A stretch of DNA of 64,000 nucleotides from Gonapodya sp. JEL0774 (taxonomy: Eukaryota; Monoblepharomycota; Monoblepharidomycetes; Monoblepharidales; Gonapodyaceae): positions 22,809 to 86,808 of the forward strand of contig JADIIX010000089.1 in NCBI GenBank assembly GCA_027604505.1, read 5' to 3'. The stretch's first letter is position 1. The number at the start of each line of letters is the position of its first letter. Below, piece after piece: positions 9,701-19,868 of the stretch. The position numbers and the translations under genes were made by a program. The notes beneath the pieces are model-generated. The model ran no database searches, was not told the DNA's origin, and saw only the letters and a list, made by a program, of their open reading frames with translations.

Positions 9701-11461
9701 CTTCGCTGCCAACCTCCCACTCTGACAACCAGTTCTACTTCAAGGACCCAAAGAAGGCGATTCGGCACTGGTTGAGCAATCGGTGAGCAAGATGAGGGGC
9801 GGGCCGCGGGTCTGATGTGGACGGTGGGGAGTGTGGGATGGGGTGTTCGATGGTGGATCACCCCTGTACGGTGGCGTGTTGCTATTTCGATCACCCTTTA
9901 CGGCCACTGTTGGGCATCCCTCATGTGCTGCCTTTCCTCGAAAATTTCACTGCCCCCCAACTTGACTCGCTCCGCATTTCGCCCCCTCCCCACCACTGCA
10001 TCCAACTACAGCGGCTACGACCTCGACTACACCTTCTCCGAAACCGGCAGCGGCCAGTCCCACCTTTACATCGCCACGCTCGACCTTCCCATCTCCGACC
10101 CAACCTCTGGCGCTCCCATCTCGGGTACGGGCCAAGCGCGTCGAAAACGTGACGCCGAGGTGGAGTGTGCCCTGGACGCGTGCAAGAAGCTGGACAGGAG
10201 GGGTCTGTTGGTGGCTAGTGTGGGCGGGGAAACGGCGGCTGCCAAGGAGCGGGCCGTGAGGAAGAAGAGGGAGGGGGACGACGGGGACGACGAGTATTTC
10301 GACAGGACGGGCGCGGTGGGGAGGAAGAAGGAGAAGGAGAAGGAGAAGGAGAAGAGGGTGGGTGCTGGGGGGGCGGGGGCAGGGGCGGGGAAAGGGAAAG
10401 ACGGCAAGGACAAGGTGGAGACATACGAGAGTTTGTCCGCCAAGAAGGCGGAGTTGGTACGCAAGATCGCGGAGGCGAACGCGATGGTAGAGGCGCTACA
10501 GAAGGAGCATGATATAAAGGAAGAGGGCAAGGTCAAGGCAGTGGTGGGGACATTTGAACGTGGGGGGAGTGCGGAGGCGTCCGAAGGGCCAGGGCACGGT
10601 GTGGAGGACGACATGGACGTGGAAGGCGTTCTCAAATCGCTCGAAAAAAAAACAGCTTATGAGAAGGTGGTCAAGGCAAAGCGGGAGGCTGCGGCGTTGG
10701 CGAAGGTGAGTTTGGGCCGTCGCGAATGTGGGGCGGTAGTAGTGGTTGTGAGGCGTTCGACGGTGGTATTGACGCCGATCTGTGATATCCAGGAACGCGA
10801 TCGACTCAATCGACTTCTCAAACTCGTCAAGCCCAGTGATATTCTCACGCGCCCTGCCGATCGCTCGGCAACAACGAACCCCCCTTCCGCCACTGCTGCC
10901 GCTTTTGAGTCACCTGCGAATCCCCCCGTGTGGCCTCCCCCGCAAAATTTGGTCAGCAAAACTTCGACGTCGACTTCAAATAGTGCTGAATCTGCGCTTC
11001 CACCACCGCCTGTGTGGCCTCCGCCTGTGTCGATCTTGGCCAAGAAGCACATCACCGAGGAGGAGGAGTTTATTCCAGAGGAGGAGGAGGAGGACGACAA
11101 CAATGAGCATGATAACAGACAGTCGGAGGCGCAGAGCGGACGGAATGAGCGAGAGAGGGAAAGGTCCGTGGACCCAGATGTGCAGGAGCGGACAAACAAT
11201 GACAGCGTGGAGGTTCCCGGAGACCCCCCCACCTCAACGACTCAAAGAGTCCCGCAAAAGCGCGCCGCGGTTGTTTCGCGCCAAAGAGAGCTGGATGACG
11301 ATCGTGACATTAAACGGCCAAAACGAACACCAAGGACTTTCGATGCCCGAGACGATGTTGGAGGCGTTGACGACGGTGAAGTTGACGTGGACTTTTCTCT
11401 GTTAAAGGCCAGTAAGACACAGAAATCGGTCGAAGAGATGAACAGATTGTACGGATACTAG
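6723..11461 (+). CDS. SLC4A1AP: kanadaptin homologue (FHA domain plus dsRNA-binding-like domain)
   Basis: Eight exons join in phase: 6723-7075, 7288-7369, 7477-7485, 7979-8077, 8892-9221, 9733-9782, 10012-10705 and 10793-11461, giving 761 aa. A proline-rich N-terminus leads into the kanadaptin signature before the FHA domain (YEKPHWSGLP...SLEVIK). The FHA core is complete: GRLPSCDVEM, EHPSVSRLH, YDLGTAHGTRVNK, then HPGDHLRLGASTR. A FYFKDPKKAIRHWL segment and a dsRNA-binding-like region (YDLDYTF...VECALDACKKLD) follow. After that come a charged coiled coil, the DRLNRLLKLVKPSD motif and the conserved end MNRLYGY. Kanadaptin is a mainly nuclear protein of poorly defined role. An upstream in-frame ATG at 6591 exists; 6723 was chosen because the acidic stretch after it starts the protein-like sequence. 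Confidence 0.9.
7477..7485 (+). other. 9-base microexon of the kanadaptin gene (encodes Glu-His-Pro)
   Basis: GAACACCCC is flanked by CTCACCAG and GTAAGT. It supplies the Glu-His-Pro that the FHA fold needs between GRLPSCDVEM and SVSRLH. Without it the exons on either side still join in frame but the conserved EHPSVSR motif is broken. Confidence 0.85.
7518..7560 (+). repeat. GGATGGATT tandem repeat in intron
   Basis: Short tandem units of GGATGGATT inside the third kanadaptin intron. They give spurious Trp-Met-Asp open frames. Confidence 0.85.
7713..7750 (+). repeat. TGCGTTG tandem repeat in intron
   Basis: Five to six near-exact copies of a 7-base unit (TGCGTTG/TGCGTGG) in the same intron. 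Confidence 0.85.
7881..7925 (+). repeat. CGTTCCC tandem repeat in intron
   Basis: About six copies of a 7-base CGTTCCC-like unit just upstream of the exon at 7979. It may act as the pyrimidine-rich tract of that intron. Confidence 0.85.
8254..8298 (+). repeat. GTGCCGT tandem repeat in intron
   Basis: Six imperfect copies of a 7-base GTGCCGT unit in the 814-base intron between 8077 and 8892. Confidence 0.85.
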
Positions 11462-11875
11462 GGCATATTCCAGTTTCGTCCTAGCCACTGACTCGAAGAA
11501 CCTTAGCTCACTTCCGAATGTATGAGAATGCATTTGACAAACTGAATTTATGGATGTAATCAGTTACTAGCTGATACTGCACTGTGAGTACAGCCTACAA
11601 TCGAGGACACCTATCAAGTTCTGGAGGAAGTGGCGTTGTGAGGCGTCTTCCTTCGTTTCTCGGGAGCAATTCTAACTCCTCACAGTGAATGTAACGCATG
11701 CATTCTCACAGTAATCAGTTACTCTCACATGATCCTCCGAAAACGCAAAGTTAATGGCGTCTGCAACCCAATACAAGTGCGGCTCAAGAAGGTTTAGTAC
11801 AGTGTGAGCCGACACCCTACCATAGTTTTGATAAATCAATATTAGTAAATCGCAGACATCACACTGTTACTTGAC
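11462..11875. other. gene-free stretch downstream of kanadaptin
   Basis: AT content rises sharply here compared with the kanadaptin gene. No open frame, repeat or RNA gene is recognised. Confidence 0.5.
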
Positions 11876-13180
11876 TCACCAAAGAGAGTCTTTGAAGCTT
11901 TGCTTCTTCTTGGTCAAACCCCGGAACGTCGCCCTGCCCCACTCCCAAGCGCTTATAGAGGAGTGACGACCACCCTCCATTCCAATAATTTGCCGGTGGC
12001 CTTCACCCTTTGTGAAGTAAGTGCGAATTAAATTCGAATAACTTTCATTCCCCTGAGAGATCGGAGAACATGCTAACTTCAAGGTAAAGTTGAGATCAAT
12101 TACTCTCAAAAATCACAAACGAGAAGATGTAAAGCAGTGATCAACGACTCCACTGAGAGACAATTCCCTTCGATTGCTATTGCAGCAGACTTGAGGGATT
12201 GCTCGTGAATGCGAAAGTACACAAGGACCTGCCGATCCTTCGTGTCCTTGTTTTCAAAAATGTCACGGCCCAAAGCTTGATGTTGACCATAAAGAAAGTG
12301 CCTGAGGGGCAAGTTTCACCAATGAACTTCGTCACGTGACTGCAAAATTCTGTGTAGTCCTTGAAACGTTTCGGACACATTTGGTTAGCACATGAAACCA
12401 TTACCTCTGAGGAGATGCTGTGGAGGCTATTTCGGATATCTGGGATCCCAATGCTTTGTCTGCTTGAACTCACTCGTCAATGCACAAATTATTGATGCCC
12501 AAGGTCGACAGGGTTCCAATTTCATTAAATGTCATCCTTGCTGCCTTATTGACTGCCATCCGAGTCTTTAAAGTATGAAAACTTGATGGACCACTCGTTC
12601 TCGATCAGATGTAACTTGTGTGATGTTACAATGGACTGCTTACCTCTGTACGATGGATGATAACCATCTCTCGATCGCTTTCACCACCCTCCCCGACTTA
12701 TTGACTCCTGTCTCGAGTTTGCCATCGGGCCCAAAAATTTGACAGCCAATCAAGAGCGATCCCAAGAATAGAAGCGAAACGAAGTTCCCGTTGGCCACGA
12801 CGACATGGCCGTTCGGTGACTCAATGGGGATGATAGCTGTGTGGGCGTGTTCTATGAGAAATTCGATGCCAGGGGAAGTACTGAGGGCAAGGCCGGTGTT
12901 AACAGTATTCATCAATGTGTAGAATCTGTCCTGAGCGACTCACAATAGCATCTCACACCACTGAGAGAACTGCCCCAATGTACAGCCAGATCTCAGTGAT
13001 ACAAGATTCACCATTAGATAGGTCACAAATTCTTTAAGGAACACAGTGGAAGGATATTGTCTGTACAGAAATAAAATGGGCAAGGCCGGAGTCGAGACAA
13101 CGTCAGACTACTTATGGAGACAGGAGTAGGGAATATCACATTCACGTGGGGACTAATGTACGATATGCCGGTCATCGGGA
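11876..13180 (-). CDS. unrecognised multi-exon gene, copy A of a local pair
   Basis: Coding-like pieces on the minus strand include about 13170-13090 (starting MTGISYI), 12915-12650 (with SPNGHVVVANGNF), 12450-12170 (with SCANQMCPKRF) and 12109-11876. The 12915 piece ends at a plausible donor (GTAAGC). The 12450 piece has a C-x4-C...H pattern like a C2H2 zinc finger. Each of the first three pieces has a diverged counterpart in copy B (14.5-15.6 kb), which argues for real coding history. Exon joins are not secure and it could already be a pseudogene. The family is not recognised. Confidence 0.35.
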
Positions 13181-14541
13181 GAACCCTATTTGACCAATGT
13201 CCTTCATGAAAACTGCGTGTTCCGAATCAAGCACTCACACTTCCCCACTTGCTTCTCTGAATACAAGAAGCCGCTATGTTAATCAGGAAGATGTGAATGA
13301 TTCATAGCCAATCAAAATCTTCAACCAACCTGGCAGTCTCCGCGGGCAATGGCAGCCTTAAGGTTTGGTTCGTGTTACTGTGGGAGCGGGACGATGCTAA
13401 AGGCCCTCAACGACATAAGAACGGGTGCAATTCCAATTATCACATGCGCTTTGAGACGAACGGATGGGAAGAACGACGAGCCGAGTGCTTGTTCAAGTAC
13501 AGGAATCGTGTTTCAAGAATGGGATGGGATGACGTAAGCGAGGCTGACGACATCCCATCCCCACAACTATCCAGCACTAAGCCCAAACTCAAAAGCACCA
13601 GGTCACTGCATTTTTATGCCTGCTTGACTATTAGAATCCCAATTAAACTAGTTAGGATTGGTAATACTAACTATCAGAGAGGGCATTATTGCATACGCAA
13701 CACAAAGTAACTGTTATCGTCTTCCTCCCCTCCCCCTCCCTTCTTCTTCTGTGTCCTCAACCAAATTGCTGTCGGTGCCCACAAAACACTCCGCGAAATG
13801 AAAGAAGAGCAATTAAACAACAAGCATATTCTATGAAAAGAGTGCATCTTATCAAAATGTGAAGTTTTAAGCCCTATATCTTCTGTCTTTTCTTGCACTT
13901 GCTTGACTTTTTTCTGGGGGCTGACAATGAAACATGAGCTCTACTAGATTTCCAGCATTTGTGCCTTTCTATAGAAGAGACTTACTTGAATTTGAAGATG
14001 AGCAAGGTGGCAGTGTTTGCGTGCGTGATCCCCCTCTTTTCCCCTCCTCTGAGCGAAAGAGCAAGAGAGAACTCTGATTGCTTATTTCAGTGCTTATTTC
14101 AGTGGTCATTTCAGTGACGTAAACTCACTAACTCTTGGAAGTTGAGTGATGAGGTGTCATCCAGCCCAAACAAGATTGCATCCTTCAGCCAGTGGGTCAT
14201 TGGTGTAACCTTCTCGAGAAGTACTTTTACTTCCACCCTTCAAGAACACAAGTCAGACCGTTTCATGTAGGATTATTCACTTCAGGGCAGCATCACTCAC
14301 CATAGCCAATCAAGCGGCTTCATCTTCTTCTTTTTGTATGCATTCCTCAAAAACGTCCAGAAACTAACAGAGGACACCGATTCGAGATGGTTGTCTTTCA
14401 AAACGTATTTGCGTGCAGGTGTGTGTGTGAAATAGTCTTTTAACAGTTTCGTATGTGCCTCCAAATCCTGAATCCATCAGCGAACCAAACATTGATAACT
14501 CTGCAGTCCACCACCACCTACCACAAAAGTAAGAGCCAAGC
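13181..14541. other. stretch between the paralogous copies, no clear gene
   Basis: Open frames are short on both strands. A plus-strand frame at 13297-13710 shows no recognisable motif or splice context. It may hold lost exons of copy A, but nothing can be assigned. Confidence 0.4.
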
Positions 14542-15970
14542 TCAAAGACTCAATTGGGATATGGTGTCCCTCAAGTGCAAAAGGGGCCATTTTTCCAAAA
14601 TTCGTTTTAATGTGAACGAATACCTTTCTACCTTTCTTGACGGCGTTCGCACACCAATTCCAGATACTTCTCGATGTGCAGCTTCGATGTTGTAGTCTAA
14701 TAGCTCACTAAAATGATCGTGGTCCCATGTCAGCCGTGGAACAATGGGGATCATATAGTACCCACGAATGTTTTTCTGCCAAGTGCTGGTTCATTTTACC
14801 GATGTTTAGGGCGAAGGAACTTGGACAGATTTCAAATGGACACTTGACAAAAAGCTTTTCACTGTATCTTGGAACCAAATAGTTTGATGTGATTGTCAAT
14901 ACCGTAGCGACTACTGCTCATCACCCACCCATGCAGGCCAACATGGGTAATCCCCTCGTTTGCTTTGAGTCTGCTGATGTCAGCCTGGGACACAACAGTG
15001 TTTAATCGCACAAAACTAAAACTGTAAAGCTTTGGTTAATACAATGAAGCGGCCATACTATCTTACATCCTTGCAAACCTTTTCACAACACTTGAGATCA
15101 ATGTAGCAAACCAATTGAAGATATGCCCATTGGCTTGGAAATCCTCCCTCGGTTCACCCATATACACGAAAAATTGCCTCCCAAGTAGTCGCCCCATCAA
15201 GCGGATAAGACAGTGAAGTTTCCGTTCACAATTGCAACATGTCCATTAGGGCAGTTCACAGTCCATACGTTATTGTCGGCGTTTTCAGAGAGAAATTCCA
15301 CTTTAGTTGATTCACTAAGTAAAATGGTGGCTTAAAAGTCTTCAGTTTAATGGGTGGGAAAGTGACTCTAACAGCAGTACAACACACCACACCAGAAAAG
15401 TATCATCATGGATTCCCTCTCTCAAAGCCATATGATTGGCCAGAACAAACAAAACAAAGTTTTCGATATCCATTGTCATCGACGGATACACTCTGGATAA
15501 AGCACGAAATCATCGAATCAGAAATGTGATCTGACGTACGTGGTTGATGATACTGACGTGTCGAGCAGGGCGGGTAACCAAAAGTCTACATCAGCGATTC
15601 CGGCCATTGGTAAGCTGATTCATGCAAGCTGTTAGCAGTCTCATTTCAATTGCTGGTGACAATGCACTTACTTCCCCTCTGGTGGAAAGGAGAGATATCA
15701 TCAACTGTCATGCGAGACACACGTCAATTTCCTGCTTCTGCGCCAACACAACAGGTAACCTCACCCCGGAATCTCAAAGGGGATGGGAAGCATAATAGTC
15801 AGTGTAGACTTAAATTGAGAGCTGTCAAGCGTTCCAAATCGGGTGCAGAAAACAGTGACGTGGAACTTCGAGCTGGGCACAGGCCACAAAGCGAACTGAA
15901 CCGACTCCAATAATGTAAATAATGTTGCAACAACAATAACGCAGAAAATCAGCAAGTACCCTCGTATCAT
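14542..15970 (-). pseudogene. copy B of the unrecognised paralogous pair, frameshifted
   Basis: Minus-strand pieces parallel copy A: MAGIADVDFWL (near 15600), VEFLSENADNN...CPNGHVAIVNGNF (15310-15200) and a zinc-finger-like C-x4-C...H-x4-H piece (FVKCPFEICPSSF...HLAEKH, 14860-14770). In copy A the NGNF block runs directly into a G-x-L-x-G-x-Q-x-F stretch. In copy B the same stretch (MGRLLGRQFF) lies in another frame after a TGA, so the frame is broken near 15205. A hydrophobic leader-like peptide at 15970-15763 (MIRGYLLIFCVIVVATLF) could be its first exon. The function is unknown. Confidence 0.4.
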
Positions 15971-16112
15971 TCAACATGTGAATTGTGAGATACTGCACCA
16001 CCTATTACATTCCCACGATTCGAAGCAAGGACTACTCTGTCCATGAGTTCAATCATTTCGAACGGAGGAATCATAAAACTCAATTACACGAGATCTACTT
16101 TACTCAGAAGCG

Positions 16113-19100
16113 TCACTCCGACCAATGATAAGCTCGGTAGGGGAAAAATAGTTTGATCACAACAATGCCTAGTTTTGATGCATCAACAATGCCACCGCGA
16201 CAGGCAATACCCCACTGCGCAGCGTGCCCCATCGTAAACTTCTTGAAACAACACTTACCGCATCGATCTAAGTCCCTGTTCCGCCGATGGTGCAGCGAAC
16301 GTAATGCGGAAGCGCGGGCCTGCCGAAATACTGACCAGAGACAAGAGAATGAGCGGACGCAGCAGTTTGTGAGGAACTTCATGGTGTGTGGTACTGCCCA
16401 GTACCACACACCATGAAGTCCAAAAATGTTGCAATCCTCTGTTACATAATGGCAACATAGAATCTCCCTCGCTGAATCCTCTGTTCAGTGTTTGTACTTG
16501 TCTCGAAGCCCGTCCCGCACCACAATTGGTGTTGGTGCCCCGAAAATGTCACGGAGGGAAGAAACCAAGATGAAAAGTCGAGCCACGAGATTAGTTATGT
16601 GGCTCATTCCCAGAGGCAGGACGCAGTGAAACCTAGAACCCGCGAAGATCATCGTACCAATGTTTCACCCGCGAAAAATATCCATTATGTGGGGAGCCAA
16701 CACAACTTCATTGAATCATTCTAACCTTGTTTCGCTCTGACCGCCATCACAACCTTCAATGCAGGCTTGATGTTTGTGTTCTAGAAGGATCGAAATGTTG
16801 TTTGGGGGGCGGAGAGAGCAGCACGAGGTTAGTTATGCGGGCCATGATCAAGGTAGGACGCACGAAGGCAAGAATCCACGACTCACATCGTACCGATCCT
16901 AAGTACAACAAATCGACGACGAGTAATCTCGGCAACGACCGTCGCCTTGTGTGGATCAACAACGCCACGATGGGAAAGAATCTACCATGCAACCCCCCTG
17001 ATCGAAACGGATTTCTGAAGCAACATTTACCACAATCGCTACGTCCGCGCTTGTACAGTCCCACCGCAACCTTCCTCGCGGGAACATTTTGTGCAGAACA
17101 TTCGCGCAGGATACACGTTGGAGCAAAGAAACCGAATAAACTTTACTTCGCATATTTTTACCAACGAGTCTCCTCGGCCAAAATTGTTCTCAACTGCGCG
17201 ACTGCTCCATGCGCGCGCCCATCGTGAACAGAAACTACGCTTACCGCCAAGTTGATCCACGCAAATCACATGCAGTTCCGAGTTGTACATTAAACGCCTC
17301 ACAGCTGTTTCGTGGATAAAGGTTGGTGAAAGAGGGAAATACGATACCGCATTATGGATGAAACAAATCAAGGTTAGTGTGCTGTAACTCGTTGAATTCC
17401 GTAAAAACGCCGAAATCCTGATGGTGGCGAGCATCCTCATACCGATCCTAAGTACCTGAGCCCGGCCGGACCGAAGTGAGTACGAACCCCTGTCTCATGT
17501 GGACCAACAAGTGTGCTCCACCAAGATTGTTCTCGTGCGCGCAACTGCTCCATGCAGCAACAGCCAACAGAAAAAATACTTACCGCCAGATTAATCAACA
17601 CAAACAACGGCAGGCCCGAGATGTACATCAAATGCCTCACAGCCGTTTCATTGCAATCCTCAAGACAAACTTGGTGTCCGTGTTCTAGGAGGACTCGGCA
17701 TATATCAGTGTGGAGCGGAGAGAGCAGCAACAGGTTAACTATGTGGCCCATGATCAAGGTAGACATACGAACAGCAAGAATCCACGACTCGCATCGTACC
17801 GATCCTAAGTGCAACAAATCGACGCTGAGTAATCTCGGCAACGACCGTCGCCTTGTGTGGATCAACAATGCCGCGATGGGAAAGAATCTACACTGCTAAT
17901 CCCCTGATCGAAACGGATTTCTGAAGCAACACTTACCTTCCATGCAAGTCCCGTTCTTGCGATCGCAAGACAACTGTCCTCGTTAGTCATCGTGAGGCTA
18001 TATTGGCGGAGGGTATACACTGAAACAACGAAACAGAATCAGTTGTAACCCCAACATGGAGGCAAGTGTAGTGTTTGATGTTTCGCTCGTGAAAATCTCG
18101 TAATATTCAAGATCGCCAGCACGTCATTCACTTTCAAGCATCCTTGAAAGCTTCTTTCCCCGTTTGGCTCTGGTATCCATCAAAATGTACCATGCCGCGG
18201 CAGGTCTTTGTCCAAGCAAGTCTCAGCAGACAGCAAAATTATGTTGATGAGGGAGAGAACAGAACAAGGTTACTTATATGGCTCATTCTCTTGGCAGGAC
18301 GCAACGAAATAAAGAATCCACGAGAATCATCGTACCGATCCTAAGTACAAGAAACCAATGACGAGTAGTCTCGGCACCGACCCTTGTCTTGCATGGATCA
18401 ACAATGCAACACGAATGGGAGTTCCATTTGCAACCCGCTTCGTAGCAACGCACTTACCTTAGATGTCGTAGTGCATTCCCCCAGGTACGTACGACGTACA
18501 TCAAACAGATGAAGAATGAAACCAGTTGGATGAACGGACCCTTGCGAACACCGCTCTGATGTTGGTGCAAGAGGGGGATGGGTCCACCAACCCTCCATCG
18601 TAGTTCATGTGATCTTCGCTATCCAAAGTTTGATGCCCGACTAAGGAGAAAGAACGAGAAGAAACAGAACGAGGTTAGTATGTTGGCGCTCTTGACACCA
18701 ACTGAGTTAGTCCCACGGCCATCAGTGCACCGACAGCATCGGGCAGATCCTGCGAGAGAAGAGGATTTGACCGGGTGCCGAGCATCGCTTTGTGTGGATG
18801 AACGATGCTACCTGAAGAGTGAGTACTTCGCAGAAACAATGACCAATCTCAAGTGCACAAACCAAATAGAATGAATTTCTGTGAAGGAATAAAAGGAATG
18901 AGTGTGCGACGTTAACCAGCTGAAGGACGCCATGATTCAAAGGAGCCGTGCGGGGGTGGGTATTCTTGTGACCTACATAGGTGGCTTCAAATTGAGCCCA
19001 ACATGCCAGAATAGCTACTAGAGCAATGATATTACTGTGCGTCGGTAAGTGGTGGAGCTGCATGCCTCGCGGTGGGCATGAGGACTCAAATGTCTTTGAA

Positions 19101-19236
19101 GCGGAAGCTCACCCCCTCTGGCATTTGGGGGGTTTGAGGACTCGCAGAAGAGCAGGCTGCGGATAACGTCATAGAATTGGTTGAGCGTGGGAGTTTGCTG
19201 GGTAGATTGATGTGCGGGCATGGTCTGCAAGGACAT
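16113..19236 (-). repeat. tandem array of diverged membrane-protein-like gene units
   Basis: At least five related units lie head to tail on the minus strand. Four exact copies of ACCGATCCTAAGT (plus strand) mark them at 16892, 17441, 17798 and 18334, each followed by a related GTGGATCAACAA-like segment and a CTTACC (minus-strand donor). Translations share a hydrophobic block such as MARITNLVLLSP, MGHIVNLLLLSP or MSHISNLVLFSP. The last unit (18.5-19.24 kb) looks best preserved, with exon-like pieces MPAHQSTQQTPTLNQFYDV, NIIALVAILACWAQFEATY and NSFYLVCALEIGHCFCEVL, each with plausible splice sites. Other units carry stops. This looks like a locally expanded family of multi-pass membrane proteins, mostly decayed. 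The family is not recognised. Confidence 0.5.
16376..16419. repeat. 44-base perfect palindrome (21-base arms, 2-base centre)
   Basis: Arms 16376-16396 and 16399-16419 are exact reverse complements around a CC centre. They include GGTGTGTGGTACTG. The palindrome lies inside the tandem array and could form a long hairpin or cruciform. Confidence 0.95.
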
Positions 19237-19868
19237 TCAGAATGGTTGAAGCGATGAGGAGCAGAAGATGCACTGGTCGAGGAAGCCCGCAGAAATGATG
19301 GACATGAAGAGTACTCAAAGCAGCTCAGTGCAGAGCAGGAGAACGTTCGGTCTTCTGGAAAAGGTATCAGTGGTGCAGGTGGAAGCATTCGAGTAGCAGT
19401 GCAGTGACCTCAAACACGGCGCCAGTGCACCCGAGATGATCTTTCTACACGTGCACACACTACGGGCGAACAATAATCTTTATGTAAAATGAGCAAGCTA
19501 CTTGGGTACGTTGAGTTGCGTATTTTCTGCTTTCTCCATCATTCCCTTCCCCTCCTTCTGGCCTGCAAGACAAACAACACTTGGAACGGGTACTAGGTTT
19601 GTATATTCAGTCAGGAGGCGCAAACTACTGATAATGTAAACGCCGCTCTACGGTTCGTGCATATGGAAAAGGGGATCGGGGTGTGCGTTTCGGCATTGGG
19701 TGGTTATGGACAGGGAGAGGAGAGAGTACGTTGCGGAAATGGATTTCAGCATAGAGCGATGAGCCCGAGGAGCTCGTGGACTATGGAAGGAAGTGTACGA
19801 CAGATCCGAGACAGAAAGTGCAGGAGATTCCGATACTAGCCCCACACTCTACTTCTTCTCGAAGGGAT
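19237..19868. other. intergenic stretch, nothing assigned
   Basis: No conserved open frame, RNA gene or repeat is recognised between the membrane-protein array and the 3' end of importin beta. Confidence 0.45.

Noticed and set aside
16954-16990. LLIHTRRRSLPRLL-type peptides repeated in the tandem array
   Set aside because: In the best-preserved unit the matching DNA begins with a splice donor after CTLQ and ends in an acceptor, so this shared peptide is probably translated intron sequence rather than protein.
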